This document shows positions 8,052 through 15,927 of a stretch of DNA of 64,000 nucleotides, one piece after another. Under the pieces are notes generated by a model that saw nothing but the letters and a program-made list of their open reading frames with translations, was not told where the DNA came from and made no database searches. Made by a program: the position numbers and the translations under genes. Source of the stretch: BOG-933 sp037132135 (lineage in GTDB: Bacteria; Pseudomonadota; Alphaproteobacteria; Azospirillales; Azospirillaceae); contig JBAXPR010000005.1 of the NCBI GenBank assembly GCA_037132135.1, positions 1 to 64,000 of the forward strand. Direction: 5' to 3'. Numbering within the stretch: position 1 is the stretch's first letter; every line of letters begins with the position of its first letter.

Positions 8052-9085
8052 GACGGCGGCCGTTCGAGGAGGCAGGCATCGCCGTAGGAATAGAAGCGGT
8101 AGCCGGCCTCGATGGCATGGCGGTAGGCGGCGTGCATGGGCGCCGTCCCGGCAAACGCGCAGACCAGCATAAAGAGGGTCGAGCGCGGCAGATGGAAGTT
8201 GGTCAACAGCATATCGACGATCCGGAACCGGTAGCCGGGGGTGATAAAAATCGAGGTCGCGCCGGAGAACGGCCGGAACCCGCCCTCGGAGCCGGCCACG
8301 GACTCCAGAAGGCGCAGCGACGTTGTACCCACCGCGACCACCCGGCCGCCAGCCTTCCGTGTCGCCATCACCGCTGCCACCGTCTCCTCGCCGAGTTCGC
8401 CGGCCTCGGCGTGCATGATGTGTTCAGCGACGTCATCGACTTTGACCGGCCGGAAGGTGCCGGCGCCGACATGCAGCGTCACCGCAGCGGTGGCGACACC
8501 GCGCGCCGCCAGCGCCGCCATCAGGGCCGGAGTGAAATGCAGGCCGGCGGTCGGCGCCGCCACCGCGCCGTCCCGAGCGGCGAACAGGGTCTGGTAGTCT
8601 TCGGCATCGCCGGCCTCGGGGCCAGCGGGACGGCGGATATAAGGCGGCAACGGCAGCCGGCCGTGAGCCCGGAGCCCGGCCAGCAGGTCCCGGTCGGTGG
8701 CATTGAAGTCGAGTTCGATCTCGCCGCTTTCCCGCTTGGCCACCACGCCGGCCTCAAAACCGGGGGCAAAGACAATGACCTGCCCCGGCCGCAGCCGCTT
8801 GCCCGGACGGGCAAAAGCCAGCCAGCGGCCCGGCGACTGGCGCATGTGCAGCGTCACCTCGACCAGCACCGCACCGCGATGGCCGGTCAGCCGGGCCGGA
8901 ATCACCCGGGTATCGTTGAAAACCAGGAGATCGCCCGGCCGCAGCAAAGCCGGAAGCTCGAAGATGTGCCGGTCGTCAAAGCCCTGACCATCGGGGATCA
9001 GGAGACGGGCATGGTCGCGCGGTCGCATCGGATGGGCGGCGATCCGGGAGGGCGGCAAAAGAAAGTCGAAATCGGCGGTCTTCAT
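8048..9085 (-). CDS. queA: S-adenosylmethionine:tRNA ribosyltransferase-isomerase
   Basis: A 345-residue enzyme that transfers and rearranges the ribosyl group of SAM onto preQ1 in tRNA, giving epoxyqueuosine. It opens with MKTADFDFLLP and carries LLVFNDTRVIPARL, PTAGLHF and LLTNFHLPRSTLFMLV. It is the first gene of the queA-tgt-queF-queG operon; the promoter must lie in the AT-richer region beyond 9085. No riboswitch was recognised. Confidence 0.95.
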   Translation of the reverse strand: MKTADFDFLLPPSRIAAHPMRPRDHARLLIPDGQGFDDRHIFELPALLRPGDLLVFNDTRVIPARLTGHRGAVLVEVTLHMRQSPGRWLAFARPGKRLRPGQVIVFAPGFEAGVVAKRESGEIELDFNATDRDLLAGLRAHGRLPLPPYIRRPAGPEAGDAEDYQTLFAARDGAVAAPTAGLHFTPALMAALAARGVATAAVTLHVGAGTFRPVKVDDVAEHIMHAEAGELGEETVAAVMATRKAGGRVVAVGTTSLRLLESVAGSEGGFRPFSGATSIFITPGYRFRIVDMLLTNFHLPRSTLFMLVCAFAGTAPMHAAYRHAIEAGYRFYSYGDACLLERPPS

Positions 9086-10044
9086 GCCCCACCCTACCGC
9101 CCCGGGGCCGCGGCGACGGCGCCTGAGGAATGACTATAGAGCATTTCTGGAATGCATTTTTCGCATCTCTGGAATTTGGCGAAGGATTTAATATACTCAC
9201 TGAGCTTACTTAACCAGACGCTTTATAGGGGAAAGGGCTGCCGCGGGTCGTTCCGCGGGTCTCGCCCCTGAGACAGCGGCCAATTGCATTTTGCGAAAGG
9301 CGCTGCTTTCATACGACAGTACGGACTTTCAATTGGTTAGATGGAAGACTCAGCACCCGATCGCCCGCCCCCCGGACCCGTCGGGACATTTCATTTCGTT
9401 GCAAGAGTCATCAATGAACCCTATGAGCGCAGGATCCAGCCGTATTCCGCGAAAAGCGGGCTGTATTGTTATCATGCGAATGAATAACCTTCGCCCCACC
9501 GCGCTTTTCGCAAATTTCATTGCAAACTGACAATGAGGACCGTAGCATTACTCTATCTCATTGATTTTATTATGATTCTATTATGGTTTTCTGACCCGTC
9601 TCCGCTCGCCCTGCCCGCGGCGGTCGCCGGTTTACCCCACCTGACGCCTTCGCTTACCCCCCGCAACAGCCGGTTTCAGAACAAACTTCCATCAAATCCG
9701 AGATAATTTTGTAATCAGTGTTCATATCAAGCGCACCAATGACCGCAATAGCCGGGCATATCCAGATAACATATTGACAATAGGCATTTTTATCCGACAG
9801 GCCCGGGTTCGTCGCCCCGGCCACGCCAGCCGAAAGGATTAAATTATTCGTCGTAGGCCGGTGACTTGCCAAACAAACGGTGACCTCCATATTCGTGCTC
9901 ATGAGGCTGGCAGAAGTTGCTAAACAGTGTTGGCGGGACAGCAGGATTGGGGCACGGTCAAGAGACAGTCATCCGATTTATCGCCATGGTTTAGCGCTTG
10001 GTCCAGACACACAGATTTAGGCAATGATTAACGTCAAGGCGACT
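9086..10044. other. long intergenic region without convincing gene
   Basis: About 960 bp, AT-richer than its flanks. Small open frames exist on both strands (for example 9291-9530 plus and 9654-9902 minus), but they lack ribosome-binding sites and recognisable motifs, so I do not call them. A GC-rich block near 9225-9275 can fold: CCGCGG-GTCGTT-CCGCGG, flanked by AGGGG and CCCCT. This could be a small RNA or leader element, but nothing identifies it. The queA promoter should lie at the left end and the MarR gene's at the right. Confidence 0.5.
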
Positions 10045-10086
10045 CATCAGCGACGGGCATAGTCGCATCAGCGACGGGCATAGTCG
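10045..10086. repeat. two tandem 21-bp repeats, probable MarR-type operators
   Basis: The 21-bp unit at 10045-10065 is repeated exactly at 10066-10086. Each copy contains the inverted repeat GCGAC-N7-GTCGC (10050-10066 and 10071-10087), the size and symmetry of a winged-helix dimer site. The centres are 21 bp apart, two helical turns, so two dimers could bind the same face. The array ends 30 bp before the preferred start of the MarR-family gene, which suggests autoregulation. Confidence 0.6.
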
Positions 10087-10116
10087 CTGGTCATGTCCGA
10101 ACTAGAAGGTGCCAGG

Positions 10117-10731
10117 ATGGAAAAAGTACTGCAGGCGCCGCTCTCGTGGCCGCGCGCCGTGAAGGAGCGAGTTGACGAGCAGGCTGCGGGATCGTTTGCG
10201 GTCCGGCTGCCGCCGCAGATGGTCCCTGCGCCCGAACTTGTCGCGGACCAGCCGATGGCGTTCTCCGATACCACGATCGGCTATCTCGTCCGGGACGTCC
10301 ACCGGTCGCTCGCCCGCGCCCTGCAGTCCCGGATCGCCACCCACGGCGTCAGCATGGGACAGTGGTTTTTCCTGCGCGCCCTTTGGGACGAGGATGGTCT
10401 GACCCAGCGCGAACTCAGCCAGCGGGTCGGCATGATGGAGCCGACCACCGTCACCGCCCTCAACGGCATGGAACGGCGCGGCCTGGTCGAGCGGGTGCGC
10501 AACACCCATGACCGCCGCAAGGTCAACATCTACCTCACGCCCAAGGGCCGGGCGCTGCGCGATGTCCTGCTGCCGTGCTCCCTTGAGGTCAACCGCGAGG
10601 CCACTCACGGGGTGGCCAAGGCCGAGTTGGCGGTGGCGATGGATGTGCTGCGGCGCATGGCCAGCAATCTCAACGGCTCGCAGTTCGACGACGATCTCGG
10701 CGACGACCCGGCCGAGGTCGCCCTCACCTGA
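10117..10731 (+). CDS. MarR-family transcriptional regulator
   Basis: A 204-residue regulator; an ATG at 10093 would add eight residues, but the one at 10117 has a better site (GAAGGTG). A winged-helix domain of the MarR type covers about residues 60-175: LVRDVHRSLARALQ, GLTQRELSQRVGMMEPTTV for helix-turn-helix, and the wing RVRNTHDRRKVNIYLTPKG. The extra 50 residues at the N-terminus are unusual for a family of about 150 residues. The tandem repeats just upstream are the likely binding sites. Ligand unknown. Confidence 0.88.
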   Translation: MEKVLQAPLSWPRAVKERVDEQAAGSFAVRLPPQMVPAPELVADQPMAFSDTTIGYLVRDVHRSLARALQSRIATHGVSMGQWFFLRALWDEDGLTQRELSQRVGMMEPTTVTALNGMERRGLVERVRNTHDRRKVNIYLTPKGRALRDVLLPCSLEVNREATHGVAKAELAVAMDVLRRMASNLNGSQFDDDLGDDPAEVALT

Positions 10732-10750
10732 CAAGACCTGAGCTGATGAC

Positions 10751-10790
10751 GAAAACGGGGCGGCCGGCTGGAACCGGCCGCCCCGTTTTC
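10751..10790. terminator. bidirectional Rho-independent terminator
   Basis: A perfect 17-bp stem (10751-10767 with 10774-10790) encloses the 6-nt loop CTGGAA. The arms begin GAAAACGGGG and end CCCCGTTTTC, giving a T-run on either strand. It separates the convergent MarR gene and the NapC-like cytochrome gene and can serve both. Confidence 0.9.
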
Positions 10791-10812
10791 TGTTCGCCCC
10801 CCATCCCCGGGG

Positions 10813-11439
10813 TCAGGGCTGGCCTTCGGTAAGCAGATGGCGCTCGGGAGCGCCGACCGGCAGCTTGTGGGCGACCCCCATGTGACATTCGATGCAGCCG
10901 ACCCGGCGCTCGGCGGCCAGCTGATGCTGGCGTGCGGCCAGCCCCTCCTGCTGCTTGAGACTCATGAAGCTGTAGTCGTGGCAATTGCGGCACTCGCGGG
11001 AGTTCGAGTCCCTCATCCGCTGCCAGACCTCGACCGCCATCGAGAGGCGCTTGGCCTCGTACTTCTCGCGGGTATCGATCGCCCCCGCCATGTGCTGAAA
11101 CAACTCGCGGGTCACGAAAATCTTGGTTGCCACCTTGTGCACCCAGTCGCGCGGCACATGACAGTCGTAACACTGCGCCCGCGCCCCGGAAATATTGCTG
11201 TAGTGCGCGGTCTTCTGAACCTCGGGCAGCGTGAAGGCGGCGTGCTCGTGACAGGAGACGCAGAAGGTCTCGGTGTTCGAAAGCTCGATCGCCCAGTGGA
11301 AGCCGCCCCAGCCGACGGCGCCAAGCGCAATGCCATAAAGGAGAATGGCGCCCAGGGAGTAGTACGCGGACGGGGTCACCACGAGACGCCAGACGCGCGC
11401 GAGAAGACCCCGACCCTTCATCGACGGATGCTCAGCCAT
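10813..11439 (-). CDS. NapC/NirT-family membrane tetraheme c-type cytochrome
   Basis: A 208-residue protein with one N-terminal membrane anchor (about residues 25-50) and four CxxCH haem sites: CVSCH, CYDCH, CRNCH and CIECH. This family oxidises membrane quinol and hands electrons to periplasmic reductases such as nitrate, nitrite or TMAO reductase. The usual reductase partner is missing from the neighbourhood; a histidine kinase gene lies just upstream on the same strand. The terminator at 10751-10790 ends it. Which respiratory system it serves cannot be told from the window. Confidence 0.9.
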   Translation of the reverse strand: MAEHPSMKGRGLLARVWRLVVTPSAYYSLGAILLYGIALGAVGWGGFHWAIELSNTETFCVSCHEHAAFTLPEVQKTAHYSNISGARAQCYDCHVPRDWVHKVATKIFVTRELFQHMAGAIDTREKYEAKRLSMAVEVWQRMRDSNSRECRNCHDYSFMSLKQQEGLAARQHQLAAERRVGCIECHMGVAHKLPVGAPERHLLTEGQP

Positions 11440-11498
11440 TCCCCGCTCCCTGTCCCCTCATCCCCGGACTCCGTTGTCCCGGTCAACGCGCTCCGACT

Positions 11499-13760
11499 TT
11501 ACAGGTCCGGCCTCCGAACGCAAAGCCCGAGTTGTCCGCTGGCGGCGCCGTAAACACGTCCGGCCGGCAAGGTCACCCGGGCCGTGGTCCCGACACCGAC
11601 CGTGCTGTCCAGGCCGAGCGTGCCGCCATGCAGTTCGATCAGCTTCTTGGCCAGGGGCAGGCCAAGCCCGACCCCGCCCTGCTTGCGGGCATGCACCGGC
11701 TCGACCTGACCGAACGGCGTCATCACCTTGGGCAGATCCTGGGGAGCGATGCCGATGCCGGTATCGATGATCGAGATCGCGAGTCCGCCGTCGGCCAACC
11801 GCACCGCCATCACCTCGATCTTGCCGCCGGGATTGGTGAACTTGATGGCGTTGACCACCAGATTGACCAGCACCTGCTTGATCTTCAGCTCGTCGCAGCG
11901 TACCACCGGCACCGGATCGGGCAACCGCACCGCCAGCGCCAGTTGCTTGGAGTTGGCACGGTCGCGCACCAGCGCCACCACCGACTGCACCAGAACCCCG
12001 ATCTCGGCATCGGACTCGGCCAGCACCTGACGCCCGGCCTCGACCACCGAGAGGTCCAGGAGGTCGTTGACGATGCCGAGCAGCAGCGTGCCGGCGTTGC
12101 GGATGTTGCTGACGTACTCGATCTGCTTGGGTGTCAGCTGGCCGAAGATGCCCAACCCCAGCGCCTCGGCGTAGCCGATCACCCCGTTCAGCGGCGTGCG
12201 CAGCTCGTGACTCATGTTGGCCAGAAAATCGGACTTGGCGCGGTTGGCGGCCTCGGCATGATAGAGCGCGGTCTCCAGTTGGGCCGCCACCGCCTTCTGC
12301 TCGGTGACGTCGCGCGCCACCGAATAGACCAGATTGTCCTTGGGAAACGCATTCCAGCTGAACCAGCGGTAATCGCCGTCCTTGCGCCGGAACCGGTTCT
12401 CGAAGGCCAGCATCGGCCGCTGCTCGGCCAGCGCCCGCAACTCCTCCAGAGTATCGTTGATGTCATCGGGATGAACGAAGTCGATCATCCGCGTCGACAG
12501 CAGTTCGGTCTCGCTGTAGCCGAGATTGGCCACCACCGCGGGATTGACCCGCCGGAAGTAGCCGTCGATGGTCGAGATGCTCAGCATGTCGATCGAGAGA
12601 TCAAAGAGGCGGTCGCGCTCCTCCTCGGCATAGCGGCGCTCCGACATCTCGCGCTGAAGCTCGTCGTTGGTTTCCTTCAGCTTGCCGATCTGCTGCTGGA
12701 TCACCACCGCCTGGGAGGCCAGTTGCCGGGTCTGGGAAATCTGCCGGAACGCGGCGTAGATCGTCATCAGCAGGAAGAGAAAGATCAGCGCCGCCCAGCC
12801 GACGGCGACGGCGAGAAAATGGCCGAGCGCGTCGTCCCGGCGCATCGAGACCTCGAGCACCAGCGGCCAGGGACTCATGGTCCGGTAGGCGACGATCCGC
12901 TCGGCCGGATCCACCGCCGAGGGGCCGTGAATGACATCCAGATTGGCCCGGGGCAGATACTCGCGGAACAGCGGCGTCTCGGTGACCGAACGGCCGATCA
13001 GGGTGAAATCGAACGGAAACACCGAGAGCACGGCGCCATCGCGGTGAATCAGCGCCTCCAGCTTGTGCGGCCCGGCATCGATCGAGGAAAACAGCTTGGC
13101 GATGTAGCGCAGATCGATCGAGGCCAGCACCACCGCCAGCAGATTGCCCTTGTCGTCACGCACCGGCCGCGAAATCGGCATCAACCACGAATTGTCGACC
13201 CGTGACCGAATCGGCTGGCCGATGAAAAGCTCGCCCTCGCCGGTGCTGCCCTCGCTCGCCGCCGGCTTGTGCACGGTGAAATAGGCCCGGTCCGAAACGT
13301 CGATGCCGACCGAGAGCCGCTCGGGGCGGGACTCGGCGACGATGCTCCCCTGCGGCCCGACCACCAGCAGCGCCCGGGTCGCCGGCAGATCGTGATCCAT
13401 AGTGAAGAGGAAGTCGCTGAGATTCTTCTGGCTGACGCCACCGGCGCGGATGCGCTCGCCGATGGCGCGCATCACGCTTTCCAGGCTGGAAAACGCCAGT
13501 TTGATGTTCTGTTCCGAGGCGGCGATGTCACTCTCGACCCGGCGCTCGGCGTCCTTGATGTAGAGGTTATATTCGGAGGTTCCGGCAAACACCGACAGCA
13601 GAATCAGCGCAAGCGCCGCCGCCCCCACCGCCAGCGCGATGGAGCGGACAATCTGTTCACCCTGCTTGACCGCCGACTCGCTGCCATCGAGCACCGCCAG
13701 CATCGCCGCCGCCGGTGGACCGAGGATGCTGTCTTCGCGTCTTGACCGGATACCGCCCAT
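11499..13760 (-). CDS. membrane sensor histidine kinase (Cache-like sensor, PAS, HisKA, HATPase)
   Basis: A 753-residue kinase; the ATG has GAGGAGAGG upstream. A membrane segment near residues 38-60 and another near 320-345 bracket a periplasmic domain of about 260 residues with dCache-like features (GIDVSDRAYF, SRPVRDDKGNLLAVV, IDLRYI). A coiled coil and a PAS domain follow, then HisKA with His518 in MSHELRTPLNG and a HATPase with N-box VVNAIKFT and DTGIGI. No receiver domain and no adjacent response regulator, so it is an orphan kinase. The small-molecule ligand is unknown; family precedents are amino or organic acids. Confidence 0.9.
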   Translation of the reverse strand: MGGIRSRREDSILGPPAAAMLAVLDGSESAVKQGEQIVRSIALAVGAAALALILLSVFAGTSEYNLYIKDAERRVESDIAASEQNIKLAFSSLESVMRAIGERIRAGGVSQKNLSDFLFTMDHDLPATRALLVVGPQGSIVAESRPERLSVGIDVSDRAYFTVHKPAASEGSTGEGELFIGQPIRSRVDNSWLMPISRPVRDDKGNLLAVVLASIDLRYIAKLFSSIDAGPHKLEALIHRDGAVLSVFPFDFTLIGRSVTETPLFREYLPRANLDVIHGPSAVDPAERIVAYRTMSPWPLVLEVSMRRDDALGHFLAVAVGWAALIFLFLLMTIYAAFRQISQTRQLASQAVVIQQQIGKLKETNDELQREMSERRYAEEERDRLFDLSIDMLSISTIDGYFRRVNPAVVANLGYSETELLSTRMIDFVHPDDINDTLEELRALAEQRPMLAFENRFRRKDGDYRWFSWNAFPKDNLVYSVARDVTEQKAVAAQLETALYHAEAANRAKSDFLANMSHELRTPLNGVIGYAEALGLGIFGQLTPKQIEYVSNIRNAGTLLLGIVNDLLDLSVVEAGRQVLAESDAEIGVLVQSVVALVRDRANSKQLALAVRLPDPVPVVRCDELKIKQVLVNLVVNAIKFTNPGGKIEVMAVRLADGGLAISIIDTGIGIAPQDLPKVMTPFGQVEPVHARKQGGVGLGLPLAKKLIELHGGTLGLDSTVGVGTTARVTLPAGRVYGAASGQLGLCVRRPDL

Positions 13761-13869
13761 GCCTCTCCTCTTCGCGACGGGCCGCCCCCCCCCGGAGACA
13801 ATCCCGATTCAGGACAGGGGAATCAATCCAAATTCCCAGCCGGGCCAAATTCTAGGCCAGCCACCGGCC

Positions 13870-13911
13870 AAAAAAAAGGGTTGCCCGTGACCCTGGAGGC
13901 CGCGGGCAACC
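13870..13911 (-). terminator. Rho-independent terminator of the MFS gene
   Basis: Read on the minus strand, GGTTGCCCG (13911-13903) pairs with CGGGCAACC (13887-13879), followed by a run of eight T (13877-13870). It lies 58 bp past the MFS stop codon. Confidence 0.85.
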
Positions 13912-13968
13912 TTGAAATCAGAAAGACGCTTCGTTTCTAAGCTTTATCAGGGGCTTGACCACCCGGGC

Positions 13969-15273
13969 CTAGGCCGCGGCCGGTTCCGGCTTGGTCGCCG
14001 GCTTGACCAGGAAGATCAGCGCCGCGCCGACCAGCAGCGCCAGACCACCGGCGGTGAAGGCCAACGGGAACTGCTTCAGATCACCCATGTAACCGGCGAG
14101 CAGCGGTCCGGCGACACCACCCACGCCATAAGCGAGGAAGACCACCGGGTAGTTCTGGCCGACCCGCTTGGTGCCGAAGGTATCGGCGGTCAGGGTCGGG
14201 AAGAGAGCGAAGTTGCCGCCGAAGTTGAAGCCGATGATGCCGGCCGCGACCGCAAGCAGCAGCGGGTTGGCGACGATCATCGGGAAGACCAGGATCACCG
14301 CGCCCTGAGATGCGACATTCAGCAGGATCGACGCCTTGCGGCCGATCTTGTCGCTGATCGTGCCCCAGCCGATGCGGCCGAGCGAGTTGCAGATCGGGAA
14401 GACCACGAGCATGGCCATTTCCGCCGCTCCGGTCACCGCAGCCTTGAGAGCCGCCGGATCGGTAACCGACGGGAACGCGCCCGGAAGTTCCTGCTTGGCA
14501 TAGTTGATGATCAGGCCGATGCAGGCGAGGCCGGCCGCGGAGCTGATGGTGAAGCAGACGAACACCAGATAGAACTGCGCCGTGCCCAGCATCTCGGCGA
14601 CCGAGAAGTCGGCGGCGCCGCTGGAGGACGCGACACCGGCGGTGGCCACCGGCGGGGTATAGCCCTCGGGGAGCCAGCCATCGGGCGGGAACTTCATAAA
14701 GAGGCTGCCGAGCGCAACCACGCCGATGAAGACGACGCCATAGATCAGGAAGGTGCCGCCGATGTCGTAGGTGAGCAGGAGGTTGCCCCAGGTTCCGGCC
14801 ATCTTGCCCCAGCAGATCGCGCCAAGACCGAAGCCGGCCACCGCAAGACCGGTGATCAGGCCCTTCATATCGGGGAACCAGCGGATGCAGACCGCGATCG
14901 GCACGACGTAACCGAGGCCGAGGCCGGTGCCGGTGAGAATACCGATCGCCAGCGTCACGGTGATCAGATCCTTGCCGCCGAGCACGCCGGCCATGATGTA
15001 GCCGAGACCGACCAGTGTGCCCGAAGCCAGCACGATCAGCCGCGGATGCATTTTGGTCAGCAGCTTGCCGGCATACAGCATCACCAGCGAAAACACGATC
15101 AGCTCAAGCGAAAACACCATCTGGGTCTGAGCATTGGTCCAGTTCGCCGGTGCCGGCAGAGACTTCAGTTTGGCTGCGAACACGCCCCAGGCATAAAGTG
15201 AACCAAGGCAGAATTGGATGAGAATAGCGCCGATCACAACGGACCAGCGATTCGGCGTCTGCGGTTGCGTCAT
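13969..15273 (-). CDS. OFA-family major facilitator transporter
   Basis: A 434-residue, 12-helix MFS transporter. The ATG at 15273 follows GGAGGAACTCCTGAG and is preferred to one eleven codons earlier. The start NRWSVVIGAILIQFCLGSLYAWGVF, the motif GLGLGYVVPIAVCIRWFPD(M)KGLITG and the mid-protein loop SDKIGRKAS are typical of the oxalate:formate antiporter (OFA) family. These move small carboxylates; the true substrate cannot be read from the sequence and no oxalate or formate genes lie nearby. It is monocistronic, with its own terminator and an inverted repeat in its leader. Confidence 0.88.
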   Translation of the reverse strand: MTQPQTPNRWSVVIGAILIQFCLGSLYAWGVFAAKLKSLPAPANWTNAQTQMVFSLELIVFSLVMLYAGKLLTKMHPRLIVLASGTLVGLGYIMAGVLGGKDLITVTLAIGILTGTGLGLGYVVPIAVCIRWFPDMKGLITGLAVAGFGLGAICWGKMAGTWGNLLLTYDIGGTFLIYGVVFIGVVALGSLFMKFPPDGWLPEGYTPPVATAGVASSSGAADFSVAEMLGTAQFYLVFVCFTISSAAGLACIGLIINYAKQELPGAFPSVTDPAALKAAVTGAAEMAMLVVFPICNSLGRIGWGTISDKIGRKASILLNVASQGAVILVFPMIVANPLLLAVAAGIIGFNFGGNFALFPTLTADTFGTKRVGQNYPVVFLAYGVGGVAGPLLAGYMGDLKQFPLAFTAGGLALLVGAALIFLVKPATKPEPAAA

Positions 15274-15927
15274 CTCAGGAGTTCCTCCGATTTTTTGATT
15301 TTGCACTATTGGGTCATTGTCAGCCCAATGTACCTATCGACATCGCATGATAACAGGCTTTTATGCCGGGTGCGACATTTCGAGCCAATCATACCCCTCC
15401 CGGCCCAGCGGTTCAATCGCAACCCACGTAAGCACCGGCTTGCAACCACAAGAAATTATCGGTTTTTTCTATTATATTTCATAATGTTATTGCCATGTTT
15501 TCCGACCGGATTCTGAAAGCTGCGGTGAAGTTCCTGCTTCGTGCCGCCGGGGCGCCGGTGGCAGCCGGCCGGCCTGGGCCAGCCGGTCGTACGATCAACA
15601 TTATCGTTTGTTATTAGCATGTTGTGGAGAATGAGACCGGCGAGACTCATCGGGTCGACTCGGAACGCCCGTGCCGCCACCCGGGCTACCACCTGCAACC
15701 CGGACTCCACCGCCATTATTTACGCAATGCACAATTATTCTGTTTGCAGCGCAGCATTTATTTCAACCCGGTCAAACAAAGCGCGAACGACGGCAAATGC
15801 GTCATCCTCGACCGGGCCGAGCGGCGCCTGCGCCAGCTTTGGCGTAACATCGGCTATTCATTTAAACTTGGTGAATGCGCCGCACCATTTTTCGCCTCTC
15901 CGAACCGCCAAGAGGGCAGCCCATCCG
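15274..15927. other. long intergenic region between MFS gene and dnaE2
   Basis: 654 bp, AT-rich around 15440-15500. The dnaE2 frame stays open back to 15541, but the extra 129 residues show no domain and DnaE-type proteins begin at the conserved PHP motif just after 15928. Other open frames here lack motifs. An SOS box would be expected; the closest match to the alphaproteobacterial form GTTC-N7-GTTC is GTTC-N7-GTGC at 15530-15544, which is imperfect and far from the start. Confidence 0.5.
15308..15329. promoter_or_regulatory. inverted repeat in the MFS gene leader
   Basis: ATTGGG-N10-CCCAAT lies 35 to 56 bp upstream of the MFS start codon. The position fits an operator for a dimeric regulator; no regulator gene is adjacent. 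Confidence 0.3.

Noticed and set aside
9086..9300. preQ1 riboswitch upstream of queA
   Set aside because: No match to the preQ1 aptamer's C-rich loop and A-rich tail near the start; the nearby hairpin is too far and lies on unclear strand.
9291..9530. 79-codon frame on the plus strand
   Set aside because: No ribosome-binding site and a motif-free translation.
9654..9902. 82-codon frame on the minus strand
   Set aside because: No ribosome-binding site, no recognisable motif. Composition differs from its neighbours but not in a codon-like way I could trust.
15530..15544. LexA box for dnaE2
   Set aside because: GTTC-N7-GTGC is one mismatch from the alphaproteobacterial consensus but lies nearly 400 bp upstream, and such near matches are expected by chance.
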